Assembly: GCA_003244145.1 (NCBI GenBank)
Contig: QHBM01000072.1
Coordinates: 6,863-46,751 of the forward strand
DNA length: 39,889 bases
Source of the DNA: Chthoniobacterales bacterium
GTDB lineage: Bacteria; Verrucomicrobiota; Verrucomicrobiia; Chthoniobacterales; UBA10450
Direction of reading: 5' to 3'
The position numbers and the translations under genes were made by a program. Of this stretch, positions 17,343 to 26,295 are shown piece by piece; the first letter of the stretch is position 1, and the number at the start of each line of letters is the position of its first letter. The notes under the pieces were generated by a model. It made no database searches. It was given only the letters and a program-made list of their open reading frames with translations, and had not been told where the DNA came from.

Positions 17343-18508
17343 AAACGAAAATCTTCGGCGAACACGATGAGGCGACGATCGCGCAAATCGATCGCTGCGT
17401 GGCAGCGGGTGGCGAACGGGCGGTCTTGTGTGCCGATGGTCACAAGGGTTACGCCCAGCCGATCGGCGGCGTCATCGCCTACACGGACAAAATCTCGCTC
17501 TCCGGCGTGGGCTTCGACATCGCCTGCGGAAATCTCGCCATCCGCACCGACGCCACGCGCGCGCAAATCGCTCCGGCGATGGAAGAGATCATGAATGACG
17601 TGATGTGCGATATTTCGTTCGGCGTCGGCCGAACCACCCGGACGCGGATCGACCATGAATTGTTCGACGATCCCACCTGGGAAATCACGCCGCTGCGCGA
17701 ATTGAAGCAAAGCGCGGCCGCGCAACTCGGCACCGTCGGAGGCGGGAATCATTACGTCGATATTTTCGCCGATGAAGCGGACCGGATTTGGGTTGGCGTG
17801 CATTTTGGTTCGCGAGGATTAGGACACAAGACCGCGACTCATTTTCTGAAAGAGGCTGGCGGAAAAGATGGGATGGACGTTCCGCCAACCGTTGTTTCCG
17901 ATGCATCTCCCCTGGGAGAGGATTACATCGCCGCGATGAGACTGGCCGGGCGTTACGCTTATGCCGGTCGCGAAGCGGTGGCCCGTCACGTCGTGCGCGG
18001 GATTCTGCGGGCAAACGGGCTCGAAGAAGTGCACAATCACCACAACTTCGCCTGGCAGGAAGAACATGACGGCGTGCGCTACTGGGTGGTGCGGAAAGGC
18101 GCGACCCCGGCGTTTCCCGGCCAGAAAGGTTTTGTCGGCGGAAGCATGGGCGATGACGCGGTTATTATTGAAGGCGTGGATTCTCCGGCGTCACGCGAGG
18201 CGCTTTTCTCGACCGTGCACGGCACCGGACGGATCATGTCGCGAACAGCGGCGAAAGGCCGCTTCGTCAAAGTGGGCGGCAAACGCATTCGGAAGGAAGG
18301 ACTCGTTAGGCACGACGAGATGATGAAATGGATCGCGGAGAAGAACGTGGTGCTGCGCGGCGGCGATCTCGATGAGGCGCCGCAAGCGTATCGACGGTTG
18401 CCGAAGGTTCTCGCGGCCCACGCCGGCACGATCCGCGTTTTGCATACGCTCGCGCCGCTGGGGGTGGCGATGGCCGGCAAGGATATCGTCGATCCGTACA
18501 AAGACTGA
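17339..18508 (+). CDS. rtcB: RtcB family RNA-splicing ligase
   Basis: A 389-residue RtcB ligase, slightly shorter than the about 408-residue E. coli enzyme. Metal-site residues are clear: Asp60 and Cys63 in GVGFDIACGN, His138 in GGGNHYVD, His155 in HFGSRGLGH and His235 in HNHHNF. His294 in HGTGRIMSR matches the guanylylated histidine. RtcB joins a 3'-phosphate or 2',3'-cyclic-phosphate end to a 5'-OH end with GTP and Mn2+, repairing cleaved tRNA or other RNAs. No rtcA, rtcR or archease gene is in the window. Start ATG 17339 overlaps the 2H phosphoesterase stop; earlier in-frame starts lie inside that gene. Confidence 0.93.
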   Translation: MKTKIFGEHDEATIAQIDRCVAAGGERAVLCADGHKGYAQPIGGVIAYTDKISLSGVGFDIACGNLAIRTDATRAQIAPAMEEIMNDVMCDISFGVGRTTRTRIDHELFDDPTWEITPLRELKQSAAAQLGTVGGGNHYVDIFADEADRIWVGVHFGSRGLGHKTATHFLKEAGGKDGMDVPPTVVSDASPLGEDYIAAMRLAGRYAYAGREAVARHVVRGILRANGLEEVHNHHNFAWQEEHDGVRYWVVRKGATPAFPGQKGFVGGSMGDDAVIIEGVDSPASREALFSTVHGTGRIMSRTAAKGRFVKVGGKRIRKEGLVRHDEMMKWIAEKNVVLRGGDLDEAPQAYRRLPKVLAAHAGTIRVLHTLAPLGVAMAGKDIVDPYKD

Positions 18509-18563
18509 GGCGTCGCGCGCGATTAAGGATGACAGCTGTAAGCGCTGATCGTTAATTCGATCC

Positions 18564-20348
18564 GTGGACACGATTGTCGGCATCGATCTTGGGACGACCA
18601 ACTCGCTCATCGGCGTGATGGACGCCGGCTTTCCCATTCTGATCGCGGATGCGAACGGGGCGCGCCTGACGCCGTCGGTCGTTCATTTTCATCCTGGAAG
18701 TCCGCCGCTGGTTGGAAGACCGGCCGCGCGGATGCGCGCGCTCAAACCGGCGGAGACAATTTATTCCATCAAACGTTTCATCGGCCTGCGGGGAGATGAA
18801 CTGCGCGAAGGCGACGCCGACGTTTCGTACGCGGTCGAGCGGCAAGGCCGACAGCCAGTTCGCGTGAGCGCGAACGAACATTCGTACTCCGCCGAAGAAA
18901 TTTCGGCATTGATCCTGCAAAAGCTCAAAGCAGACGCTGAGCTCGCGCTCGGTCTCTCCGTCTCGCGAGCGGTCATCACGGTGCCAGCGTATTTCAACGA
19001 CGCGCAGCGCGGCGCGACGAAACGCGCCGGAGAGCTGGCGGGCTTCACCGTCGAGCGAATCGTGAACGAACCGACCGCCGCCGCGCTGGCCTACGGCCTC
19101 GACAAGTTGAAGAGCCGCTCGAAGATCGCCGTCTACGATTTGGGCGGAGGCACCTTCGACGTTTCGATCCTCGAATTAAACAACGGCGTTTTCGAAGTGC
19201 TCGCGACCAACGGCAACACGCGCCTCGGCGGCGACGACATCGATAACGCCATTATCGTTCACCTGCGCGAGAAAGGTTTTTCGGCGGACAAGCCGGAAGC
19301 CAGGGCGCGACTTCGCGAGGCCGCGACCGACGCAAAGCACCGACTCTCGACCTCGGACAGCGTGCAGATCGAAATCCCTTTTCTGGACGGCGCGCAAAAC
19401 TTTTCGCGCGTCCTCTCGCGAAACGAACTCGAAGGGTTGAGCCGGCCGATCATCGAACGGACTCGCGCTCATTGCCGCCGTTCTCTGGCCGATGCGAAGC
19501 TCGCGCCGTCGGAACTCGACGAAGTGATTCTGGTCGGCGGGATGACGCGGATGCCGCTCGTGCGAAAGATGGTCGCGGAGATATTCGGGCGCGAACCAAA
19601 CACATCGCAAAATCCCGACGAAGCGGTGGGGATCGGCGCCACGATTCAGGCCGGCATCTTGTCGGGTGCGGTGCGCGACGTGGTCCTGCTGGACGTTACG
19701 CCGCTATCGTTAGGCATCGAAACATTCGGCGGTTTGATGAACGTGATCATCCCGCGGAACTCGACAATCCCGATCAAGGCCGGCGAAATGTTTACGACCG
19801 CGGTGAACAACCAGCGATCGATGTCGATCAAGGTGCTCCAGGGCGAACGCGAAATGGCGCGCGACAACTGGCCGCTGGGTCAGTTCGAAATTGAATTTCA
19901 ACCCGCGCTCAAGGGCGTCGCTCGGGTGGGCGTGCAATTCGAGATCGATGCGAGCGGCATTCTCCACGTCCTCGCGCGCGATACGAAAACGGGCACGGAG
20001 AAAACGGTGGAGATCAACAGCGCGGTCGATGTTTCGGACGCAGCGGTGGAGGCGATGATTTCGGAGTCGCTCGACCACGCCTTCGACGACATGAGCGAAC
20101 GTGTCTGGACCGAAGCGAAGTTAAAGGCCGAGGAAATGTTGGGGGCCGTGGAAGCCGCGTTTGCGCAGGTCGGCGATTCAATTGACTCGGCGGAAAAGGA
20201 AATGATCCGCGAGGCGGCCGCGCGAGTGAGAGAGGCACTGGGGACAAATGACACGCGAAAACTACAAGCCGCGAATGCCGTGCTCGACGACGCGACGCAG
20301 GGACTCGCTGCGATCCTCGTGGAGAAAGCGATGCAGGCCGCGCGGTAA
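18564..20348 (+). CDS. Hsp70 family chaperone (DnaK paralogue)
   Basis: A 594-residue Hsp70. The ATPase domain has [12 protein letters not shown] at the N-terminus, [10 protein letters not shown], the linker-side [22 protein letters not shown] and VGGMTRMP. The substrate-binding domain starts after [12 protein letters not shown] and includes TAVNNQ and VLQGERE. It is shorter than housekeeping DnaK (about 640), because the C-terminal lid is reduced and the acidic tail is missing. This resembles HscA-like or other specialised paralogues, although no isc genes are nearby. The GTG 18564 start gives the usual short lead to GIDLGTT. It follows rtcB by 55 bp on the same strand; joint expression is possible. 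Confidence 0.92.
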   Translation: MDTIVGIDLGTTNSLIGVMDAGFPILIADANGARLTPSVVHFHPGSPPLVGRPAARMRALKPAETIYSIKRFIGLRGDELREGDADVSYAVERQGRQPVRVSANEHSYSAEEISALILQKLKADAELALGLSVSRAVITVPAYFNDAQRGATKRAGELAGFTVERIVNEPTAAALAYGLDKLKSRSKIAVYDLGGGTFDVSILELNNGVFEVLATNGNTRLGGDDIDNAIIVHLREKGFSADKPEARARLREAATDAKHRLSTSDSVQIEIPFLDGAQNFSRVLSRNELEGLSRPIIERTRAHCRRSLADAKLAPSELDEVILVGGMTRMPLVRKMVAEIFGREPNTSQNPDEAVGIGATIQAGILSGAVRDVVLLDVTPLSLGIETFGGLMNVIIPRNSTIPIKAGEMFTTAVNNQRSMSIKVLQGEREMARDNWPLGQFEIEFQPALKGVARVGVQFEIDASGILHVLARDTKTGTEKTVEINSAVDVSDAAVEAMISESLDHAFDDMSERVWTEAKLKAEEMLGAVEAAFAQVGDSIDSAEKEMIREAAARVREALGTNDTRKLQAANAVLDDATQGLAAILVEKAMQAAR

Positions 20349-20354
20349 GTTTGG

Positions 20355-20419
20355 CTGTAGCGACGGCGCTCTGTCGCCGTAATGCGCGCTCAAACGGCGA
20401 CAGAGCGCCGTCGCTACAG
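20355..20419. repeat. Perfect 26-bp inverted repeat with 13-nt loop
   Basis: Arms 20355-20380 and 20394-20419 are exact reverse complements over 26 bp, separated by 13 nt. The arms contain CGACGGCGCTCTGTCGCCGT, which is itself partly self-complementary. The element fills most of the 79-bp gap between the convergent Hsp70 and TPR genes, so it may act as a two-way transcription stop through its stem, though there is no T-run. It is also typical of dispersed REP-like palindromes between convergent genes. Confidence 0.9.
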
Positions 20420-20427
20420 CACTTAGA

Positions 20428-22227
20428 TCAAGGCGAGGGTGAAGGCGAAGGAGTTGGAGTGGTCTGGCTCGCCGTAGTTTTTGCGATCGCTTCCTCCAGC
20501 ATTTTTTTTTCCTCGGGGAAGATCGGGCCATTCCGCGCCGCGTTGATGTATTCCTGCGCGGCCGCGACTTGATTTTCGTCGAGCAAAAGAATGGCAGCAT
20601 AAACGGCGGCATGCGGATCGTGCACGCCCTCCGGCGGCAATTTTTTCATGATCTCGATCCCCTCCGCGGTCCGGCCCAATCCGTAAAGCGAGAAGGCGTA
20701 CGTCATCGCGGCGTTCACGTCGTCCGGCGCGCGTTCGTAGGTTTCTTTGGCAACCCGATGACCTTCGGCTGGATTCTGATCGACCAGGAGAGCGAGCCGC
20801 GCGTAATTCGCCGCCGCGCCCGGTTCGTTAGGCGAACTTTCATGCAAACGCTGCGCGGTCCGATAAAGACTTGGGAGATCGTTGTTGGCGCGATAAATCC
20901 GGAAGAGCGCGTCGAGCGCTTCGCGGCGCGTCGGCGCATTCTTCGAAACGCGCTGCCACAATTGCTCCGCTTCGGCCGGCAGATTCCATTTCGACGCGAG
21001 CCGGGCCAGATTGATTTCGCGATCGGTGCGATCGCTCGCGGCCCGTTCCGCGGAACGCCAGAGCGCGGAATATTCGGCGTCCGACGACTGGCGCGATTGC
21101 TTTGAGCTGTAGGCCTGATAAGCCAGGCGAAGATATTCCGCGTCGCCCCAGACACCGCTTCGCGTCCACCGCTTGAGCCGCGACCAATTCTTCGCTTCGG
21201 CGAAGGCATCGGCCACGGAGATAGCCGGCGGCGGGTTAGTCGTGATCTCGGCCGGAAGCTTTTCCATCCATTTGAGCACCTCGCTTCCCAGGCCATTCTT
21301 GTTCAGCCAATCCATGAGCATCGCGAGATCGAGCGGATTGCGCGCCGCCACCGGTTTCACTTTTTCGAGGAGCGCGGAAAACTTTTGCTGGTTGAGCTTC
21401 CGGTAGAACTCGAGGCAGAGAAGATAATCGGAGAACGTCACTTGCTGGCTCATCTGCAGGTCCTGCGCGAGCGTGTCGGCGCGCTCGATGTCGTTTCGCT
21501 GCACCGCGTCGCTAAGCAGGGCACGGAGCGAGCCGGCGCGGTAAGCTGGGACTTGTCTCAGCCGTTCCAGGACCTTGCGGGCCTCGTCGCTTTTTTCCGG
21601 TGCGGAGGAACGAATGCGAAGGACCGCGAGGTTGAACTGGTAGAGATCGTTGGCAGGCTCCCGTTCGACAGCCGCGGCGAAATGCTCTTCAACTTCGGCA
21701 TCGTTACCCTGCGCGCGCGCAAGCCAACCGGCGACGACATGGTAGGCGGCGCGGTCGCGTTGCGCGGGCGGGACACTCTCCAGCGTCTGGCGGGCGGTAT
21801 CGAGCCGACCAAACCGGAGCGCGGCCGAAGCGAGATTGAGCTGGCTGTCGAGATTTCCCGGTTCCAACCGCGCGATTTGCGCGCGCCACGCCACCGTCTC
21901 AGGGCGATTCTGTTTCTCGCTCGCCTCCGCGAGAACGTAAAAAGCGGGCAGCGAATTGTAATGCAACTTCAGAACGTCTCGCGCGGCGCGCGTGGCGCCA
22001 TCGAAGTCGTCCCTCGCCAGCATCGCGGAGGCGCCTTTGAGCAGCCGCGATTCGCGCCAGCTCCAATAAGCCTGCGGTCCATAAGTGAGCAAGCCGAGCC
22101 CAACGCCGAACCCGAGCAACAGTGCGGCGGTGCAAATGGCGACGCGGACCGGCGTGAGGAGCAGGTGCCGGGCACCGGCAGATTTCACCCGGCGTTTGCG
22201 TCGGATTCGTCGAACGTGTTGTGGCAT
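20428..22227 (-). CDS. Membrane-anchored TPR-rich protein
   Basis: A 599-residue protein. A very basic N-terminus (residues 1-20) is followed by one membrane helix (about 28-50) and then a long, all-helical region of tetratricopeptide-like repeats, seen in pieces such as ARLEPGNLDSQLNLASAALR and EREPANDLYQFNLAVLR. It ends in a Pro/Ser/Thr tail (TPTPSPSPSP). It is likely an inner-membrane protein with a large periplasmic TPR domain that binds other proteins. The family is not recognisable beyond the repeats. It converges with the Hsp70 gene across the inverted repeat and lies downstream of the AI-2E-type permease gene on the same strand. Confidence 0.83.
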   Translation of the reverse strand: MPQHVRRIRRKRRVKSAGARHLLLTPVRVAICTAALLLGFGVGLGLLTYGPQAYWSWRESRLLKGASAMLARDDFDGATRAARDVLKLHYNSLPAFYVLAEASEKQNRPETVAWRAQIARLEPGNLDSQLNLASAALRFGRLDTARQTLESVPPAQRDRAAYHVVAGWLARAQGNDAEVEEHFAAAVEREPANDLYQFNLAVLRIRSSAPEKSDEARKVLERLRQVPAYRAGSLRALLSDAVQRNDIERADTLAQDLQMSQQVTFSDYLLCLEFYRKLNQQKFSALLEKVKPVAARNPLDLAMLMDWLNKNGLGSEVLKWMEKLPAEITTNPPPAISVADAFAEAKNWSRLKRWTRSGVWGDAEYLRLAYQAYSSKQSRQSSDAEYSALWRSAERAASDRTDREINLARLASKWNLPAEAEQLWQRVSKNAPTRREALDALFRIYRANNDLPSLYRTAQRLHESSPNEPGAAANYARLALLVDQNPAEGHRVAKETYERAPDDVNAAMTYAFSLYGLGRTAEGIEIMKKLPPEGVHDPHAAVYAAILLLDENQVAAAQEYINAARNGPIFPEEKKMLEEAIAKTTASQTTPTPSPSPSP

Positions 22228-22308
22228 CGCGAAATTTTCTATCCCTGCCCTGCGCGGGAATGCAACTGTCCCAGCGCGATCATGGGCAAAGCGACGTTCC
22301 CCGATGCG

Positions 22309-23688
22309 CTAGACGTGGGCCGCGGTTTCCGATCGTTTTACCACGGGGACTTCTTCAATGGCGTCGGCTACTTTTTCGCGCAAGCGCCGGCCCCAGACGT
22401 AGCGCGCGAGAAGCACCTTCGCGGTCGCAGTCAATGGAACGGCCAGGATCGGACCGAGCAACCCTCCGATCAGCAATCCCCAAATGAAGATGGAAACGAT
22501 CACGGTCATGGGATGCAAGCCGACGGAACTGCCGACGATGCGCGGCGCAATGAACACCGCTTCGAGATTTTGCACGACGACGAAAACGCCGGTGACGACG
22601 AGCGGATGGATCCAATCTCCCCATTGGCCGGAAGCGATGAGGACCGCCGGGACCCAGCAGAGAATAATGCCGATGTAGGGGATCATGGTAAGGACCACCA
22701 CGAGAGCACCAATGAGCGGCGCAAAATTCAATCCGTACATGAAGAGGGCGGTGCCGATAAGAGTTCCGTCGATCAGGCAGACGAGAAGCTGGCCGCGGAA
22801 ATAGGCGATGATGTAGTTGTTGATCTGCGAGAGGACCGCGGCCACTTCATTTTTTAAGGGCGAGTTGCGCAGCGGGAGATATTCGCGCCAGCGGCGCTCG
22901 ATCGCCGGACTTTCCTTGAGCAAGAAAAAAAGATAAATCGGCACCATCACCAGGCTGAGCAGAAACCCGGTCACACCGAGAAAGCCACCGATGCTTTGTT
23001 TCACGAGCGCCCAAATTTTTTCGCTGATGTACGGGAGTTGCCGCTCGAGATTGGGCAGTTGTTTTTGGACCCAGGCCTGAATACGCTGGCGATCGGCCGT
23101 GGTGATTTTTTCCGGCGCGGGCCCGATCTGCTCCCGGGGCTCGGGAGAAGAAGCTGGCGTTGCCTCGGTGGTCTCCGGTGATGGCGATGGCGATGGACGG
23201 GTTGTGCGGGCAGGAGTGGGCGCGGCAAACAACCAGTTGAGCAGGGTCGAAGTCGCGGAAGTCGACTTCTGCTTGGTGCCGGCGACTCCAAAGGTGCGAT
23301 CGTATTTGTAAATGAAATCGACGATCGTATCGCGCGCCTTCTGGGTGTACTGAGGCAGCTCACGTCCCACGTTCGTCGCTTGCAGCGAAACCACGGGCAC
23401 CAGCCAGGCCAGCAAAGCGCCGATGGAAAGGAAGGCGATCGCGAAAAGCGACAGGACTGCTTTAGTGCGGCCGAGACCTTGCTCGCACATTTTCGTCACG
23501 AGCGGATCGAGGAGATAGGCGAGGATGGCGGCGATCGCGACAGGAATCAGGATCGGCTGAAGAAAGCTGACTACGTTCGCCGCGATCCAGATCACGGTGA
23601 TGCCGATGGTGATGAGCACGACAATGAAGACCGCCGTGAGCGCGGCCCACATTGTTTTGCGCTGCCAGGGTGTGGGGTATTTGGTCAT
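22309..23688 (-). CDS. AI-2E family transporter (PF01594 type)
   Basis: A 459-residue multi-pass membrane protein of the AI-2E/PerM family. About seven or eight hydrophobic segments can be seen: two N-terminal (about 14-65), one at about 75-95, and a cluster in the C-terminal half including LLVCLIDGTLIG and the last, ending before the basic tail. A Pro/Ser/Thr-rich insert (PSPSPSPETTEATPASSPEP) sits in the soluble loop between the halves and is not usual for the family. Members have been linked to autoinducer-2 export and to Na+/H+ antiport, so the substrate is open. ATG 23688 fits the family N-terminus better than the in-frame start at 23715. Confidence 0.87.
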   Translation of the reverse strand: MTKYPTPWQRKTMWAALTAVFIVVLITIGITVIWIAANVVSFLQPILIPVAIAAILAYLLDPLVTKMCEQGLGRTKAVLSLFAIAFLSIGALLAWLVPVVSLQATNVGRELPQYTQKARDTIVDFIYKYDRTFGVAGTKQKSTSATSTLLNWLFAAPTPARTTRPSPSPSPETTEATPASSPEPREQIGPAPEKITTADRQRIQAWVQKQLPNLERQLPYISEKIWALVKQSIGGFLGVTGFLLSLVMVPIYLFFLLKESPAIERRWREYLPLRNSPLKNEVAAVLSQINNYIIAYFRGQLLVCLIDGTLIGTALFMYGLNFAPLIGALVVVLTMIPYIGIILCWVPAVLIASGQWGDWIHPLVVTGVFVVVQNLEAVFIAPRIVGSSVGLHPMTVIVSIFIWGLLIGGLLGPILAVPLTATAKVLLARYVWGRRLREKVADAIEEVPVVKRSETAAHV

Positions 23689-23719
23689 TTTGTCTGGGAC
23701 CGCCGCTAGCGGCAAAATC

Positions 23720-25552
23720 TCAGTCGATCCGGTTAATCTGCGAAGGCGGTCCCTTGCTCATTGTCGTTTTGGTTTTCTCTATCTTCTCCGCGAGCAATTT
23801 GTTTTCGGGACTCAGCGCCATCGCCTTCTGCCAATAATCGAGCGCCTGCGGAACCCGATTCAACTTGGAATAGGTGTCGCCGATATGCTCGAAGACGACA
23901 GGATCGTGCCGGGTGAGATTTTGCGCCGCGCGCAGCAATTCACTCAGGGCTTCTTCATATTTCGCTTTGCGATAATGGACCCAGCCCAGGCTATCCAGGT
24001 AAGCCCCGTTGTTCGGATCGAACTGAAGGGCGCGGCCGATCATTTCTTCGGCTTCATCCAGGTGCATGTTGTGCTCGGCCCACATGAAGCCGACGTAGTT
24101 ATATGCTTCAGCAGCGTTCGTAGGATCGAGGGAGATCGACTTCTTGAAGAGACCCGCCGCCTTGTCGTAAAGACCGGCCTGATCCGCCGCGGCGCCGTAA
24201 TCGAAATAAAAACGGGCATTGAGGACTTCTCCGTTTTCAACCTGGGCTTCGTTGAGAGCTTCTTCGAAAATGATTACGGCTTGTTGCGCATGCTTGGCTT
24301 CCCGCAAGGCAATCGCCAGGAAATAGGTAAACTCGGGGATTCCCGGAAAGCGCTGGCGCGCTTCGGTGAGAAGCTTGGCTGCGCGCTCGCTTTCTCTCAT
24401 CGGCACAATCAGTAATTCCGCCAGGCGCAGATAGGTGTTCGCGCGTCCGGGGTTGATCAACACGCTCTGCTCGTAATTTGCCGCCGCCTTTGCAAATTCC
24501 GCCTGGGCCTGCTCGGGTTGATTGGCGCGTTCGAGCGCGCGGCCGTTGTCATCGAGGAGCTGCGCGAGCAGGTCGTAAGGCTGATACCTTTCCGGATGTT
24601 GCTTGATGATTTCCTGCAACATCTCGATGGCTTTTCCCCGCTGGTTGGTCAGAACAAACCCGGTCGCCAGCTTCTCGCGCGCGTTGGCGTCGTCCGGCTG
24701 GAGCTCAAGGACTTTGAGGTAAAGAGGAATCGCTTCGGCGATTTGTTGCGAGGCCGCATAGTAATCGGCCACATCCTTAAGCACGGCCGAATCGTCGCCC
24801 GCCGTCTCCACCGCCTTTTGGAAAAAGCCGTTCACTCGCTTGACCTCTTCCGGTTTGGGTTCCCCTTCCGATTTGAAAGCAATCGAAGCGTATAGCTTCC
24901 CGAGCCGGACCCAGAACGAAGGATCGTCGCTCTTCACCCCGGCGGCTCGTTCCAGAACCGTGAGCGCCTTTTCGGGCGCGCCGGCCGCGACCTCAATTTC
25001 GTAAAGCCGCTGGTAAGCCTCGAAATTCAGAGGATCCAGGGCGATAGCCTGATTCGCATACTTCAACGCTTGATCGATCTTCTTGAGATACTTCGCGTAG
25101 ATGAAGGAAAGCTGCAGGTACGGCGCCGGCTCTTTCGGCTTGGCCTTGATCGCGTCCTTCAAAACATCGATCGCGCGCGGGAAATCTTCCTGTCGGCTCA
25201 ACAAAGCAGCGACGCGCAAGGCAAGTTCGGCCTGGCCCGGATCGACGTTCAGAACTCTCTGGTAGGCGGCGAGCGCGTTTTCCATCTCGGCATCTTCTTC
25301 GAGGCGCGTGCCTTCCACGAAATCCGCGAGCGCGTCCGCTTTGCGCGCATTCTCAGGTTGGAGTTCCAAGTCTTTGGCCGGCTTGAGCGACAAGGAATCG
25401 TCCTGGGGCGGGGCCTTTTTGGCCGGCGCGGTTTTGGTCGCGATTTCTCCCGGCGCGGTGGATCGAGCCGCCGCGATTCCAGTTAACGAAAACAGGAAGC
25501 CGAAAAGAAGAAAATGGAGAAACCCGCCGCTCCAGTTCTTCCCGAAAATCAT
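23720..25552 (-). CDS. Secreted TPR protein
   Basis: A 610-residue protein with an N-terminal signal sequence (hydrophobic stretch about 10-28), a Lys/Ala/Pro-rich linker, and then tetratricopeptide repeats through nearly the whole length. Clear repeats end in phrases such as ALAAYQRVLNVDPGQAELAL, ALKYANQAIALDPLNFEAYQ and AIPLYLKVLELQPDDANARE. TPR domains of this type are protein-protein scaffolds; a role in envelope assembly or secretion is likely but not specific. ATG 25552 is chosen because it gives a normal signal peptide; an in-frame start 36 bp upstream gives an odd leader. The AI-2E-type gene follows 31 bp later on the same strand. Confidence 0.86.
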   Translation of the reverse strand: MIFGKNWSGGFLHFLLFGFLFSLTGIAAARSTAPGEIATKTAPAKKAPPQDDSLSLKPAKDLELQPENARKADALADFVEGTRLEEDAEMENALAAYQRVLNVDPGQAELALRVAALLSRQEDFPRAIDVLKDAIKAKPKEPAPYLQLSFIYAKYLKKIDQALKYANQAIALDPLNFEAYQRLYEIEVAAGAPEKALTVLERAAGVKSDDPSFWVRLGKLYASIAFKSEGEPKPEEVKRVNGFFQKAVETAGDDSAVLKDVADYYAASQQIAEAIPLYLKVLELQPDDANAREKLATGFVLTNQRGKAIEMLQEIIKQHPERYQPYDLLAQLLDDNGRALERANQPEQAQAEFAKAAANYEQSVLINPGRANTYLRLAELLIVPMRESERAAKLLTEARQRFPGIPEFTYFLAIALREAKHAQQAVIIFEEALNEAQVENGEVLNARFYFDYGAAADQAGLYDKAAGLFKKSISLDPTNAAEAYNYVGFMWAEHNMHLDEAEEMIGRALQFDPNNGAYLDSLGWVHYRKAKYEEALSELLRAAQNLTRHDPVVFEHIGDTYSKLNRVPQALDYWQKAMALSPENKLLAEKIEKTKTTMSKGPPSQINRID

Positions 25553-25618
25553 TTCGAGAACTCTAAGGGCAGGGTTCGTGCCGTGCAAACCAGGAGAGCG
25601 CCTAACGAGCGCTGGCGG

Positions 25619-25723
25619 TTACGACTTGTAACGCAGGCGCTTCTTATGGCGATTCTCCTTCATGCGCTTGCGGCGCTTATGTTTGGAGATTTTCGCTTTC
25701 CGGCGTTTTTTCAAAGAGCCCAT
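25619..25723 (-). CDS. AURKAIP1/COX24-type ribosomal microprotein
   Basis: A 34-residue, extremely basic protein. It begins MGSLKKRRKAKISKHKRRKR and ends in RHKKRLRYKS, followed by TAA at 25619-25621. This is the pattern of the bacterial AURKAIP1/COX24 domain proteins, related to the mitochondrial ribosomal protein mS38 and to bS22 of actinobacterial ribosomes: a short Arg/Lys-rich helix that lies along 16S rRNA. I infer that it is a small-subunit ribosomal protein. The frame is complete, from ATG 25723 to the stop, and its amino-acid composition is not seen in the other two frames. It is located between the TPR and BCP genes on the same strand. Confidence 0.88.
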   Translation of the reverse strand: MGSLKKRRKAKISKHKRRKRMKENRHKKRLRYKS

Positions 25724-25797
25724 AGAGTTTGATCAGCATGCCGGTTTCCCGGAGCGCAATGCAAGCATCGGATGCCCACATCCGCAACAGACTTCTT

Positions 25798-26295
25798 TCA
25801 TCGCGGTGCGATATCGCGCAGCGCCTGCTGGACGATCGCGGCATGCTCCTCCGGTTTCACCTTGCGGAAAATCGCCGAAATCTGGCCCCGGCCATCGATC
25901 ACGAAAGTGCTCCGCTCCGCGCCCATGTATTTTTTTCCATACATGCTTTTCTCCACCCAAACGCCGTAGGCCGTGACGATTTTCTTTTCCGGATCGGAAA
26001 GAAGCGGGAAAGGCAGTTGATATTTCGCGATGAATTTCTCGTGGCTGGCGGCGGAATCGACGCTGATGCCGAAGATGTGCGCGTTTGTGGGCAATTCGCT
26101 CCAGGAGTCGCGCAAACCGCATGCCTGTGCGGTGCATCCCGGCGTGGCGTCCTTTGGATAAAAATAGAGAACGACCGGTGAGCCGCTGAAATCTGCGAGC
26201 GCAACCTCTCGTCCGGCGCCGTATTCGCCACCCACCGCCAGGGCTCGAAACTTCGGCGCCTTATCTCCAACGCTCAGTCCAGCCTTCTCGTTCAT
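25798..26295 (-). CDS. bcp: Thioredoxin-dependent peroxiredoxin, BCP/PrxQ type
   Basis: A 165-residue peroxiredoxin. The peroxidatic Cys54 and the resolving Cys59 stand five residues apart in TPGCTAQACGLRD, the arrangement typical of BCP/PrxQ. Pro, Thr and the later Arg (GAERSTFVID) that complete the active site are also there. The enzyme reduces hydrogen peroxide and organic peroxides with electrons from thioredoxin, in the cytoplasm. ATG 26295 overlaps the stop of the upstream membrane protein gene (ATGA), so the two genes are translationally coupled. The longer frame that extends to 26595 lies within that gene and is not real. Confidence 0.93.
   Translation of the reverse strand: MNEKAGLSVGDKAPKFRALAVGGEYGAGREVALADFSGSPVVLYFYPKDATPGCTAQACGLRDSWSELPTNAHIFGISVDSAASHEKFIAKYQLPFPLLSDPEKKIVTAYGVWVEKSMYGKKYMGAERSTFVIDGRGQISAIFRKVKPEEHAAIVQQALRDIAPR

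Noticed and set aside
20355-20419. Inverted repeat as the ends of an insertion sequence
   Set aside because: Only 13 nt lie between the arms, and no transposase or target duplication is visible nearby.
21385-22857. 490-codon open frame on the plus strand opposite the TPR protein and the AI-2E-type permease
   Set aside because: It runs through the ends of two good minus-strand genes and has no domain or membrane pattern.
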